The notes under the pieces are model-generated. The model saw only the letters and a program-made list of their open reading frames with translations. It did not search any database and had not been told where the DNA came from. The translations under genes were made by a program, and so were the position numbers. A stretch of 20,762 nt of DNA. Origin: CAYMUC01 sp964471865 (lineage in GTDB: Bacteria > Actinomycetota > Acidimicrobiia > Acidimicrobiales > Ilumatobacteraceae). Positions 1-8,680 of this stretch are shown here, in pieces (position 1 is the first letter of the stretch; every line of letters begins with the position of its first letter). Location of the stretch: NCBI GenBank assembly GCA_964471865.1, contig CAYYHU010000032.1, positions 1 to 20,762 on the forward strand, read 5' to 3'.

Positions 1-126
1 CTTCATGTGAGCCGACTCGACGGCTCGCCGCTCGTCTACAACGATCCCGACCCCTGGCTGCCCGACTTCGTGGTGTGCCGAGCAGAGTTGGCTCCAGCAG
101 TTCTGAACGCCATCGCGTCGCGGTGA
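1..126 (+). CDS. 3' end of an unidentified protein-coding gene
   Basis: Frame 1 is open from the window edge to a TGA at 124-126 and encodes 41 residues ending in ...VLNAIASR. Codon third positions are strongly G/C, as in neighbouring genes, and the stop lies 15 bases before the convergent stop of the CoA-transferase, so this looks like the C-terminus of a real gene that starts outside the window. The fragment (LHVSRLDGSPLVYNDPD at its start) is too short for me to assign a family. It contains no recognisable motif or membrane segment. Function is unknown. Confidence 0.5.
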   Translation, partial: LHVSRLDGSPLVYNDPDPWLPDFVVCRAELAPAVLNAIASR

Positions 127-141
127 TCGGACTCGCGCCGG

Positions 142-1305
142 TCACCCATCCAGATCGGCAATGACCTGGGCGGTGTGCTCACCGAGATCGGGAACCGGAC
201 CGGGATGAATCCGTCGACCATCGAAGTCGACCGGAGTGGCAATCGCTCGGTATGGCGCTTCGCCCGGTCGAGGTGTCATATCGATGATCGCGCCTGACGC
301 CTGGATCTGAGGATCCTCGAGCGCTTCGGGAATCGACTGGATCGGCGCCCACCACACGTCATGGTGATCGAAACGGGTCCGCCAATGTGACATCGGCTCC
401 TGGGCGAAGCGCTCATCAAGAATCGCGATGAGCGCTTCGGCGTTGACGTTGCGGGATCGGGCGTCGACAAAGCGTTCATCGGTGAGGAGATCCTCGCGAT
501 CGAGTGCAGCCACCAGCCCCGGCCAGTGGCGATCGGCTTCGAGCCCCAACAGCCAGAAACCGTGACCATCACCGGCTCGGTAACACAGCACCAGAGGGGC
601 CCGATGCTTCTCGCGAGGTCGCGTGCTCTCACGCTTGCCGAACCGCAACTGAATACCGGCATCCCAACCAATCGTGTAGAGCCCGGCGCGCACGAGACTC
701 GTGGCCACGAGCCCACCTCGACCCGTGGACTGTCTCTCATGGAGCTTCGCCAGAACCCCCGCGGCGAGAGCCAGACCGGTGATGTGATCCCCGAAGCCGC
801 TGCGCAGATTGGGCGGAAGTTCACCCGGGGGCATGAACGTATGGGCGACCCCGGACCGAGCCCAGAAAGCGCCCACGTCATACCCTGCGCGGTCGCGCTC
901 ATCACCGTCGAGCCCGTAACCGGTGAGACTTCCGTAGATCAGATGCGGATGGCTCTGCAGCACCGCCTCATGATCGAGACCGAGCCGCTCGAGCGCACCC
1001 GGACGCAGATTGGTGATGAAGACGTCAGCAGTCGCGAGCAGACGGTCGAGTTGCGTGCGGTCCGTTTCGGTCGTGAGGTCCAGCACCACGGAGCGTTTGC
1101 CCCGATTGTCGATTTCGAAGGGTGGGACGCCGACTTGATCCTTGACCCCGAGCGCACCAAACACCCGACGTTGCGGATCGCCCGAGGGTGGTTCGATCTT
1201 GATGACATCGGCACCCCAGTCCGCCAGGACTCCCCCCGCCGCCGGACCCGCGACCCAGACTCCCATTTCGATGACGCGAACGCCGTGGAGAGGCCCGGGA
1301 GTCAT
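142..1305 (-). CDS. CaiB/BaiF family (class III) CoA-transferase
   Basis: Predicted 387-residue class III CoA-transferase, a family that moves CoA between a CoA-thioester and a free carboxylic acid in the cytoplasm. The N-terminus (GVRVIEMGVWVAGPAAGGVLADWGADVIK) is the family's Rossmann-type CoA-binding start, followed by NRGKRSVVLDL around residue 68 and the RAGYD motif, whose Asp143 aligns with the catalytic nucleophile known from formyl-CoA transferase. Length is normal for the family (about 380-430). The frame stays open further upstream, but only as a shadow inside the previous gene. The ATG at 1305 shares an ATGA with the stop of the PEP-utilising gene, so translational coupling is likely. 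The acid and CoA substrates cannot be read from the sequence. The coupled partner hints at a shared catabolic or detoxifying route, which is inference. Confidence 0.9.
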   Translation of the reverse strand: MTPGPLHGVRVIEMGVWVAGPAAGGVLADWGADVIKIEPPSGDPQRRVFGALGVKDQVGVPPFEIDNRGKRSVVLDLTTETDRTQLDRLLATADVFITNLRPGALERLGLDHEAVLQSHPHLIYGSLTGYGLDGDERDRAGYDVGAFWARSGVAHTFMPPGELPPNLRSGFGDHITGLALAAGVLAKLHERQSTGRGGLVATSLVRAGLYTIGWDAGIQLRFGKRESTRPREKHRAPLVLCYRAGDGHGFWLLGLEADRHWPGLVAALDREDLLTDERFVDARSRNVNAEALIAILDERFAQEPMSHWRTRFDHHDVWWAPIQSIPEALEDPQIQASGAIIDMTPRPGEAPYRAIATPVDFDGRRIHPGPVPDLGEHTAQVIADLDG

Positions 1306-3065
1306 CGCTCGATCACCGTGACGGTTCCGGCGGTTCCGTCCACCTCGATGAGAGCGCCATCGGGAATCATTCGACTCGCCCCAGTCACCGACACGACGCA
1401 AGGGAGGCCAAGTTCTCGGCTGACGATCACGGCATGGGTGATCTGCGCGCCCACGTCGACGACCACTCCTGAAGCGGTCACGAACAAAGGCGTCCATGCC
1501 GGATCGGTCAAGGGTGCGACCAGAATCTCACCAGCGGACAGACCCCGAGGATCCGAGGGATCGGTGACGACCCGCGCGCGACCGCGCACGATGCCGGGCG
1601 ATCCCGAGATCCCGGTGAGCACCGCTCCGACCGAGGCGAGTTCACCTCCTCCGCTTCGCCGCGGCCAGGTCGACCAGTGCGGTGGTGCTCCATGGGTGAC
1701 AAAGGGAGGCTCGTACTCGAACAGCGTCCGGTAGGTCTCGAGGCGCCCGGCGAGTACCGAGCCCCATGCCGACGGGTCGGCGACGAAGGAGTCGAGCTCT
1801 CGCTCAGTGAGCATGAAGAGAGCGTCGGGCTCATCGAGATGTCCACTGGCCACGTGACGTTGCGCGAGTTCGAGACAGGCCAGGCGCATCTCGTGGACCA
1901 CAGCGATGCAGTTGGTCTTGGTGCGCTCACGACCTGCGGCATGAAGACGTCCACATCGCAGCGCAGCTGCAAAGAGACCCCGAGTCCCCTCATCCACCGA
2001 TGCCAGCATCTGATCGATTTCCGCTTCGAGTTCGATCCGGCGACGATCGCCCTGCGCGACTCGCTGCGACGGGGAGTCCTCGTCCGACACCGAAGTCATC
2101 GCCGCTAGCGCCGCCAGAGCGATCTCGGGTCGAGTTCCCCAGGTCGGTGCTCTCAGATCCCATTCGTTGGGGCCGCGGCTCCCGAACCGATCGAGGAAGG
2201 AATGCCACCGACCGACAAAGGCCAGAGTCACCTGGTCGCCGGCTTGGATTCGTTCGGTGAGGGATCCAATGAAGTCGCCCCAGCGGGCATCCTGGCGATG
2301 TTCATCGAAGCTGTGGCGAAGACTCGCAGAGGACAGGACCATCCGGGAGAGTTCCCAGAGTTCCCAGTTGGGAGCAGCGGAGTCCACATCTCCAACACCC
2401 GAGAACAACGTCATCGCATCACCGCCGCGTCCGAAGGCCTCGAGCAAGCCGCTGACAGCGCCCATGCCGATACCGACTCCTGACGACACGAGGATGTGGC
2501 GGCAAAAGAGCCGGCGAAACAACGGCATGAAGGAGCGGGCGTGGTCGACGAGTTCCTGATCGCTCAGTTCCCCGAGCCCCGGTCGCGCAGCGACCAACCG
2601 CGCGATCTGATCGCGGTCGGCTCGAAGATCAGCGAGATCGTCGGTGGCGAACAACTCCGCCAGATATCGCTCCAGATTGGCGGTGGCTTGGGGATCCTCA
2701 TCGGTGGGTCGAGCCTCATCGGAATACGGGGCAATGCCGGGCATGTCTCCGAAGTACTGCGCGTCCACCATCTCGGGCGTCATCCCCGGCATTCGCACGC
2801 CGAAGATCCGCGTGAACGACATCGACAAGTACATGTAGCCGCCGAAGAACACGACGCAGTTGGCCCGCCCCGCCTCGAATTCGTCGGGGCGGAAAGTCCC
2901 CGCCGATACGTAGGCATCCTGGTAGCCGAGGTCACCGGGACCACCCAACGCCATAGTCGCGGCCAAGGGCGACACCGGATCGGGCGCCACTTCCCCAGCA
3001 TTGGCCCGGCTGTACACCGGATACAACCGACTCGGCTCGGATTCGATGATCCAGCGTTCGTCCAT
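1302..3065 (-). CDS. PEP-utilising enzyme mobile (swivelling His) domain protein, lacking the ATP-grasp domain
   Basis: 587 residues. The last ~100 residues form a PEP-utiliser mobile domain: GISGSPGIVRGRARVV, then GAQITHAVIVSRELGLPCVV with His544 in the place of the phosphorylated histidine of PEP synthase, pyruvate phosphate dikinase and rifampin phosphotransferase. The middle region (RFGSRGPNEWDLRAPTWG near residue 300) resembles the substrate-binding part of rifampin-phosphotransferase-like proteins. The N-terminal ATP-grasp domain those enzymes need is absent: the protein starts at MDERWIIESEPSRLYPVYSR, with AAGGAG five bases before the ATG. It may therefore work with a separately encoded ATP-grasp partner, or be a non-phosphorylating relative. 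It is first in a two-gene unit, overlapping the CoA-transferase by ATGA. The substrate is unknown. Domain assignment is confident; the biological role is not. Confidence 0.8.
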   Translation of the reverse strand: MDERWIIESEPSRLYPVYSRANAGEVAPDPVSPLAATMALGGPGDLGYQDAYVSAGTFRPDEFEAGRANCVVFFGGYMYLSMSFTRIFGVRMPGMTPEMVDAQYFGDMPGIAPYSDEARPTDEDPQATANLERYLAELFATDDLADLRADRDQIARLVAARPGLGELSDQELVDHARSFMPLFRRLFCRHILVSSGVGIGMGAVSGLLEAFGRGGDAMTLFSGVGDVDSAAPNWELWELSRMVLSSASLRHSFDEHRQDARWGDFIGSLTERIQAGDQVTLAFVGRWHSFLDRFGSRGPNEWDLRAPTWGTRPEIALAALAAMTSVSDEDSPSQRVAQGDRRRIELEAEIDQMLASVDEGTRGLFAAALRCGRLHAAGRERTKTNCIAVVHEMRLACLELAQRHVASGHLDEPDALFMLTERELDSFVADPSAWGSVLAGRLETYRTLFEYEPPFVTHGAPPHWSTWPRRSGGGELASVGAVLTGISGSPGIVRGRARVVTDPSDPRGLSAGEILVAPLTDPAWTPLFVTASGVVVDVGAQITHAVIVSRELGLPCVVSVTGASRMIPDGALIEVDGTAGTVTVIER

Positions 3066-3087
3066 CTCGGCTCCTTGTGACCTTCAT

Positions 3088-3101
3088 GTCCGCGGGCGGA
3101 C
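3088..3101. promoter_or_regulatory. Perfect inverted repeat upstream of the PEP-utilising gene
   Basis: GTCCGC-GG-GCGGAC lies 22 bases upstream of the ATG at 3065, in the divergent gap before the ABC1 kinase gene. It could be an operator for the PEP-utiliser/CoA-transferase unit or a small 5' UTR hairpin. No regulator gene lies beside it and I recognise no family consensus, so the role is a guess. Confidence 0.3.
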
Positions 3102-3226
3102 TGCGTGCTCACTCGAGGTGCGCTCGTGCGATATCGCCACAGTAGTGATCTAGCGACGACGTGATTTCGGTCCAGGCCCCGGTCTCCAAGGAGGCATGCG
3201 TAGCCCACCTCAGGCAGACTGCGACC

Positions 3227-4843
3227 ATGGCGACCCCCCTCGTATCCGCCACCGACCGCTCCTGGGGCGCGTTCAGTGAGAACCCGCCGTGGACTGTGAA
3301 TCGCGACGATCTCGATTGGTCGGGTGCTGCGACCCGACTCCGAGACGCTGCTCGTCGCGAAGTGCCCGAACTGACACGTGAACGTCGGCTGCCCCCGGGA
3401 CGCCGGGTGGGCACGGTGGTCCGACATCTTGCGGGAGCCGTGGTGCCGTGGCTGATCACGAAGCGTCGCAATGGCTTTCCCGATCCGGCCGCCAGTCGTT
3501 CCGACATCTCGGTTCGACTTCGCCGGGCGGTGGAGACTCTCGGGCCGACCTACATCAAGTTGGGCCAGATCATCTCGAGTGGCGAAGGACTGTTCCCGTC
3601 CGAACTGGTCGAAGAGTTCAAGTTGTGTCGTGACCGCGTCCCCGCCGAGCCCTTCGATGTCGTTCGCCGGACGGTCGAAACCGATCTCGGTTGTCGCCTG
3701 GAAGACGTGTTCTCGACCTTCGAGACTCAGCCCGTCGCTGCGGCGTCCATCGCTCAGGTCCACGTCGCTCGGCTGATCTCGGGCGAAGAAGTCGTGGTCA
3801 AGGTGCAGCGCCCTCAGGTGGCGGATCTCGTGCGGCGCGATCTCCGGGTGATGTCCTGGCTGGCTCCGGCACTCGTCGGGCGCATTCCCATCGCGGCCTT
3901 GGCCAATCCTCCGGCTCTGGTCGAGTTGTTCGCCGAAACGATCGTCGAGGAGCTCGACTTTCGTATCGAGGCCGCCAACATGATCGATATGGCCGAAGTC
4001 CTTCATGACCTCGGCCAGACGTCCTTCATCGTTCCACGACCCCACCCACGGCTCGTGACCCGACGAGTTCTCGTGATGGAGAGACTCCACGGATTCGGTT
4101 TCGATGATGTCGAAGGAATGCGCGGGGCCGGAATCGACACCCACGACATCGTGCGGTCCCAGATGATCACGTTGATGGAGGGGGCCATGGTGCATGGCCT
4201 GTTCCACGGGGATCTCCACGGCGGGAACCTGTTCGTGATGCCCGACGGCCGAACTGCGCTTCTCGATTTCGGCATCGTGGGTCGACTCAGCCAGCAGCGC
4301 CGGATGGCGTTCCTGCGCATGATGCTCGCGGCGATGACCAATGACGTGAAGAGCCAGATGGCGGCACTGAGGGATCTCGGTGCGCTGCCCCCAGACACCG
4401 ATCTCGACGCAGTGATCACGGATCTCCGTCTCGACCAGCCGGCGATCGACCCGACATCGCTGTCGGGAGAAGAACTGGTCAACGAGGTCCAAAGAGTCGT
4501 CAAAGCGCTCTTGGGATATGGCGCCCGGCTCCCCAAGGAACTCATGCTCTACGTGAAGAACATGGTGTTCCTCGACGGGGCGATCGCCCGTCTGGCGCCA
4601 GATCTCGACCTCCTGAGTGAGATCACCCAGATTTCGATGGTGTTCGCGGAACGTCACGGTGAACGGCTGGGCCGCGAGCTCGGAATCGATCACACCGCCG
4701 TGGAGTTCGACCTGACATCGGTCAAGGCGGGCTTGGGACTCGACGCCGACGTCGAAGGCCTGACATACCGCCAGCTCCAAGAGCGCCGACAGTTGATTCA
4801 GAAGCGGATGCGAGATCGCGTCGGCGACCAGAGAGCCAACTGA
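3227..4843 (+). CDS. ABC1/UbiB (AarF) family atypical protein kinase-like ATPase
   Basis: About 538 residues with the complete ABC1 kinase-like signature (numbered from the ATG at 3227): YIKLGQIISS (KxGQ, residues 109-118), the Ala-rich nucleotide loop AAASIAQVH (171-179), Lys192 in VVKVQRP, EELDFRIEA (241-249), HGDLHGGN (327-334, catalytic loop) and DFG (347-349). Bacterial relatives support isoprenoid-quinone metabolism or lipid handling at the membrane as ATPases. In an actinobacterium the quinone would be menaquinone, so the ubiquinone-specific role of E. coli UbiB should not be carried over. Two starts are possible: GTG at 3161 (560 residues) or ATG at 3227. Neither has a good ribosome site; a perfect AAGGAGG at 3188-3194 is badly placed for both. 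I prefer the ATG because residues before it look unlike protein. Convergent with the ArsC-like gene, 16 bases apart. Confidence 0.88.
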   Translation: MATPLVSATDRSWGAFSENPPWTVNRDDLDWSGAATRLRDAARREVPELTRERRLPPGRRVGTVVRHLAGAVVPWLITKRRNGFPDPAASRSDISVRLRRAVETLGPTYIKLGQIISSGEGLFPSELVEEFKLCRDRVPAEPFDVVRRTVETDLGCRLEDVFSTFETQPVAAASIAQVHVARLISGEEVVVKVQRPQVADLVRRDLRVMSWLAPALVGRIPIAALANPPALVELFAETIVEELDFRIEAANMIDMAEVLHDLGQTSFIVPRPHPRLVTRRVLVMERLHGFGFDDVEGMRGAGIDTHDIVRSQMITLMEGAMVHGLFHGDLHGGNLFVMPDGRTALLDFGIVGRLSQQRRMAFLRMMLAAMTNDVKSQMAALRDLGALPPDTDLDAVITDLRLDQPAIDPTSLSGEELVNEVQRVVKALLGYGARLPKELMLYVKNMVFLDGAIARLAPDLDLLSEITQISMVFAERHGERLGRELGIDHTAVEFDLTSVKAGLGLDADVEGLTYRQLQERRQLIQKRMRDRVGDQRAN

Positions 4844-4859
4844 CCTCGATCCGACAGAC

Positions 4860-5225
4860 TCAACTCGAAAGAAGCTCGCCGACACGCTCGGTTGGGCGAC
4901 CGATGACCACGACGTCGCCGAGGATGACGAGTGGCCGCTCGAGTAACTCGATGTGATCTGTCAAGACCTCGACGACTCGCTCCGGGTCACTCAGCTCACC
5001 AGGATCGATTGCCAGATCGCTCCATGGTCCGTCTCTACGGACCAGGTCAGCCACGGAACCGTCGAGATGGTCCACAATCCATCGCAGCATCTTCGGCGAC
5101 GGCGGGTCATCGAGATATCGCCGCACGATCACCTCACGTCCGGACCCTTCGACCACGGCCAGAGCAGCACGGCTCTTCGAGCAACGTGGATTGTGGAAGA
5201 TCGTCACGGAGTCGATGGACGTCAC
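4860..5225 (-). CDS. ArsC family (glutaredoxin-fold) arsenate reductase-like protein
   Basis: 121 residues, typical for the ArsC/Spx-like thioredoxin-fold family. HNPRCSKSR (11-19) carries the active-site Cys15 in the family's NPRCSKSR loop; YLDDPPSPKML follows; LLERPLVI contains Arg97, equivalent to the arginine of the RPI motif that binds oxyanion in E. coli ArsC. The predicted reaction is reduction of arsenate to arsenite using glutaredoxin or another thiol. No arsenite pump or ArsR regulator lies nearby, so a general thiol-reductase role is equally possible. The start is GTG at 5225, chosen because it gives the normal short N-terminus (MTSIDSVTIFHNPRC); the open frame continues upstream without family similarity. 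The ribosome site is weak (GAGAG). Confidence 0.85.
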   Translation of the reverse strand: MTSIDSVTIFHNPRCSKSRAALAVVEGSGREVIVRRYLDDPPSPKMLRWIVDHLDGSVADLVRRDGPWSDLAIDPGELSDPERVVEVLTDHIELLERPLVILGDVVVIGRPTERVGELLSS

Positions 5226-5722
5226 GTTAGCTCTCACCACAACTCCCGATCCTCGCAGCCACACGTTCGACACTCGGCCGGTCACTGGCGTGACGTCCCG
5301 ATATCTCTGCGCAGTCAGCAGGCCTGGTTGCGGCCTGGAGGGTGCTGGCACCGCGGTCCGACCGAGCTCGGGTCGAGACGGCGATGGCGAATCCTGCTGG
5401 CGACGGGAACATCTGAGTTGACCGACGGTTCGCACGCGTCGTGTCGATCGATCGCCATCGCACTTTGAGGTGCTCCGCGATTGCGACACACCCTCGCCTC
5501 GATTCCATCGCACCCACGATCACTGTGGATCACATCGTGCTCATCGTGGCATTGCGACGGCTGCGACGTGTCCATCGCCATCTCGTTGCGGCCATGCGCC
5601 CCCAAGCGACATGCAAGAAGTCAGGTGCTGCCGCTAATCGACTTGGACAGTCCGTCGGCCTCCATCCGCCCACCCGAGTGGAGGTGATCTCTCCGAGGCG
5701 ACCCTAGGTTTCGTAAACGGCA
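5226..5722. other. Gene-free stretch between arsC-like gene and the nrdJ 3' hairpin
   Basis: No open frame here shows family motifs, a credible ribosome site and sensible composition together; the short frames are low-complexity Arg/Ser/His-rich shadows. I found no tRNA-like arms. Small dyads are present: CACGAT (5515-5520) with ATCGTG (5534-5539), and CCTCCA (5659-5664) with TGGAGG (5679-5684). The part next to 5225 must hold the promoter of the ArsC-like gene, but I could not pick a convincing -10/-35 pair. The rest may be untranslated DNA, an unrecognised small RNA or gene remnants. Confidence 0.4.
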
Positions 5723-5765
5723 ATCGGTGGCTCTCACTGGGAGTTTCCCAGCAAGAGCCACCGAT
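5723..5765 (-). terminator. Long hairpin downstream of nrdJ, probable transcript end
   Basis: ATCGGTGGCTCT (5723-5734) pairs with AGAGCCACCGAT (5754-5765), and inside it CTGGGA (5737-5742) pairs with TCCCAG (5746-5751), separated by a symmetrical two-base internal loop and closed by a three-base loop. That is 18 base pairs in 43 bases. It begins 82 bases after the nrdJ stop. Neither strand has a run of T after the stem (only GTTT a few bases later on the minus side), so it may be an actinobacterial-type terminator without U-tract or a 3' end stabiliser. It could serve both strands. Confidence 0.55.
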
Positions 5766-5847
5766 CGACATCCATACCTTGAGTGGTTCGGGGTTCTACT
5801 CCGAGGTCAGCGACTCCGCCATTGGAGACACCGAAACATCCCCAGAC

Positions 5848-8661
5848 TCACGAGCAGCCAGAGGTCGTACCGCAATCCCCACACACGTAACAGGCCCCGG
5901 CCCGCTGCATGTTGGATGAGCCACAGGACGAACACATCATCCCCGTCCCAGCCGAACGACCGGTGGGCTGAGACGGCGGAACGGCGGCTTCACGCGCCAT
6001 GCTCGCTGCGAGTTCCGAGGCCGATGGAACGCTCTTGGGGTCCGAAATGGTGTCGACCCCTTGGATCGATTCCACTGCAGACTCCTCGACCCCCGGGAGC
6101 GTGGGCTGCAGCCGCTCGTCACGGGTGAAGATTCCCAATTCGCTGCGCTCATCGACGGTGAGGTACTCGAGCGCGAGGCGCCGGAAGAGGTAGTCCACGA
6201 TCGAGGACGCGATACGAATGTCGGGGTCGTCAGTCATACCCGCTGGCTCGAAGCGAGTGTTGACGAACGCCTCGACGAACGCCCGGATAGGCACCCCGTA
6301 CTGCAAGCCATAGCTGATGCTCTTGGCGAGCGAATCCATGATGCCCGCCAGCGTCGATCCCTGCTTGGACACGGTGAGGAAGATCTCGCCCGGACGACCG
6401 TCGGCGTACTCGCCCACGGTGGCGAAGCCCTTACAGTCCGCCACCCGGAACTCGAACGTCCGGCTGACTCGAGAGCGCGGAAGCTTCTCGCGGATCGGCT
6501 GATGGACGATCTTTTCCACGATCTTCTCGACCGGCTCGACCACCGACGCGGCGACCGCGTCGGAGGCACCCTCCTTCTTGGTGGTGGAAAGCGGCTGTCC
6601 CACTTTGCAGTTGTCCCGATAGATCGCCACGGCCTTGAGGCCGAGCTCCCAGGACAGCATGTGGAGGGCCTCGATGTCTTCCACCGTGGCGTCCTCGGGC
6701 ATGTTCACCGTCTTGGAGATGGCGCCCGAGATGAACGACTGCACCGCTCCCATCATGCGAACGTGGCCCTCGTAGTGGATCACGTTGTCGCCCATCGAGC
6801 AGGCGAACACTGCCAGATGATCGGCCGTCAGGTGCGGAGCACCCAGGATCGACTTGTTCTCATCGATGTAGGCGACGATCTCGTCGACTTGCTGCGGGTC
6901 GTAGCCGAGGCGGCGCAAAGCCCGCGGGATCGTCTGGTTGACGATCGACATCGTTCCGCCACCGACCAACTTCTTGGTCTTGACGAGACCGAGATCCGGC
7001 TCGATACCCGTGGTGTCACAGTCCATCATCAATCCGATGGTCCCGGTGGGGGCCAGCACTGATGCCTGGCTGTTGCGCACTCCGTACTCTTCGCCATCAC
7101 GTACAGCGTCGTCCCAAGCCTGGCGAGCAGCCTCGAGAAGATCTGCCGGCAGGACGTCCTCCCCAAGCAATTCCCGACTGGCGTCGCGGTGCATCCGCAG
7201 AACGTCGAGCATGTAGCGCTCGTTCTCCGCGAAACCCGCAAAGGGGCCCATACGACTCGCAGTACGGGCACTCGTGGCATACGCATGACCCGTCATCAAC
7301 GAGGTGATCGCACCCGCCCACGCACGGCCTTCATCGCTGTCGTAGGGCAACCCCAACGCCATGAGCATTGCGCCGAGGTTGGCGTAACCGAGACCCAACT
7401 GGCGGAACTTACGGCTGTTCTCACCGATCGGATCAGTCGGGTAATCCGCGTTCCCGACCAGGATCTCTTGAGCCGTGAACATCACCTCGACGCTGTGACG
7501 GAAGCCGTCGATGTCGAAGACGTCGTCAGAGCCGAGGTACTTCAACAAGTTGATCGATGCCAGGTTGCAGGCCGAGTTGTCGAGGTGCATGTACTCGCTG
7601 CAGGGATTCGATCCGTTGATTCGACCCGTGGCATGGGCGGTGTGCCACTTGTTGATCGTGGTGTCGAACTGCAACCCGGGGTCAGCACACTCCCAGGAGG
7701 CTTCGGCGATCTGGCGCCACAGGTCCCGAGCCCGAACCGTCCGCACCACCTCACCGGTGGTGACTGCGACCAGTTGCCACTCGGCGTCGTCGCGCACGGC
7801 CTCCATGAACTCGTCGGTCACCCGAACCGAGTTGTTGGCGTTCTGATATTGGATCGAGAAGGAATCCGACCCGTCGAGGTCCATGTCGAAACCGGCATCA
7901 CGAAGCACGCGGGCCTTGCGCTCCTCGCGGGCCTTACACCAGACGAACTCTTCGACATCGGGATGGTCGCCGTTCAGGATGACCATCTTGGCCGCTCGGC
8001 GGGTCTTGCCACCCGACTTGATGGTGCCCGCTGACGCATCGGCACCACGCATGAAACTGACCGGACCGCTTGCGGTGCCACCGCCTTGGAGAAGTTCGTA
8101 GCTCGACCGGATCTTGGACAGGTTGATACCCGAACCCGAACCACCCTTGAAGATCACGCCTTCTTCTCGGTACCAGTTCAGGATGCCGTCCATCGTGTCG
8201 TCGACGGCGAGGATGAAACATGCGCTCGCCTGTTGGGGAACCCCCTTGACTCCGATGTTGAACCAGACCGGGCTGTTGAAAGCCGCTCGCTGGGTGACGA
8301 GGAGGAATTTCAACTCGGCCCGGAAGGCCTCGGCTTCTTCCTGATCGGCGAAGTAGCCACCCTGATTTCCCCAATCAGTGATCGTGTCGGCCACCCGATC
8401 AATGACTTGGCGCAGCGACCATTCACGCTCCGGGGTGCCGATCGTGCCGCGGAAGTACTTCTGAGCGACGATGTTGGTCGCATTCAGTGACCAGGTGACC
8501 GGGAACTCGACCCCGGTCTGCTCGAACGCCACCGAACCGTCTTTCCAGTTCGTGATTCGGGCGTCGCGCCGCTCCCAGGCCACGTCGTCATACGGATGGC
8601 GACCAGCGGTGGTGAAGTACCGACCGATCCCAATGGCAAGACGGTCCGGTGCGAGTGACAT
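5848..8661 (-). CDS. nrdJ: Vitamin B12-dependent (class II) ribonucleoside-diphosphate reductase
   Basis: 937 residues. It reduces ribonucleotides to deoxyribonucleotides with a thiyl radical generated from adenosylcobalamin, so it needs no oxygen and no small subunit. NPCSE (352-356) holds the radical Cys354 and Glu356; Cys148 in QQASAC and Cys365 in NSACNLASIN form the redox pair (365 is 11 after 354, the same spacing as Cys408/Cys419 of the Lactobacillus enzyme). GGSGSGINLSKIRSS and APTGTIG are further family motifs. The C-terminus after a low-complexity linker (about 850-905) has CSSCG and CYVCGDCG, matching the cysteine-rich tail of actinobacterial NrdJ used for thioredoxin-linked re-reduction and/or metal binding. 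The ATG at 8661 has AAGGAG five bases upstream. It is transcribed alone, with its own promoter and NrdR-like sites. No B12-riboswitch consensus is visible in the leader. Confidence 0.96.
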   Translation of the reverse strand: MSLAPDRLAIGIGRYFTTAGRHPYDDVAWERRDARITNWKDGSVAFEQTGVEFPVTWSLNATNIVAQKYFRGTIGTPEREWSLRQVIDRVADTITDWGNQGGYFADQEEAEAFRAELKFLLVTQRAAFNSPVWFNIGVKGVPQQASACFILAVDDTMDGILNWYREEGVIFKGGSGSGINLSKIRSSYELLQGGGTASGPVSFMRGADASAGTIKSGGKTRRAAKMVILNGDHPDVEEFVWCKAREERKARVLRDAGFDMDLDGSDSFSIQYQNANNSVRVTDEFMEAVRDDAEWQLVAVTTGEVVRTVRARDLWRQIAEASWECADPGLQFDTTINKWHTAHATGRINGSNPCSEYMHLDNSACNLASINLLKYLGSDDVFDIDGFRHSVEVMFTAQEILVGNADYPTDPIGENSRKFRQLGLGYANLGAMLMALGLPYDSDEGRAWAGAITSLMTGHAYATSARTASRMGPFAGFAENERYMLDVLRMHRDASRELLGEDVLPADLLEAARQAWDDAVRDGEEYGVRNSQASVLAPTGTIGLMMDCDTTGIEPDLGLVKTKKLVGGGTMSIVNQTIPRALRRLGYDPQQVDEIVAYIDENKSILGAPHLTADHLAVFACSMGDNVIHYEGHVRMMGAVQSFISGAISKTVNMPEDATVEDIEALHMLSWELGLKAVAIYRDNCKVGQPLSTTKKEGASDAVAASVVEPVEKIVEKIVHQPIREKLPRSRVSRTFEFRVADCKGFATVGEYADGRPGEIFLTVSKQGSTLAGIMDSLAKSISYGLQYGVPIRAFVEAFVNTRFEPAGMTDDPDIRIASSIVDYLFRRLALEYLTVDERSELGIFTRDERLQPTLPGVEESAVESIQGVDTISDPKSVPSASELAASMAREAAVPPSQPTGRSAGTGMMCSSCGSSNMQRAGACYVCGDCGTTSGCS

Positions 8662-8680
8662 GGCATCTCCTTGGCGTGAT

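Noticed and set aside
526..1734. 402-codon plus-strand frame over the CoA-transferase
   Set aside because: It covers two well-supported minus-strand genes, and its translation looks like complemented codons.
2780..4885. 701-codon open frame on the minus strand, antisense to the ABC1 kinase gene
   Set aside because: It mirrors the codons of a clearly conserved gene, is His/Asp/Arg/Gln-rich without motifs, and also runs into the PEP-utilising gene in another frame. It is a composition-driven shadow.
5441..5707. 88-codon + strand frame in the gene-free stretch
   Set aside because: Arg/His-rich, no motif, no ribosome site, and frames of similar length occur there on both strands.
5848..5937. 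Separate zinc-ribbon gene at the end of nrdJ
   Set aside because: The cysteine-rich segment is in frame with nrdJ and is the known C-terminal tail of actinobacterial NrdJ.
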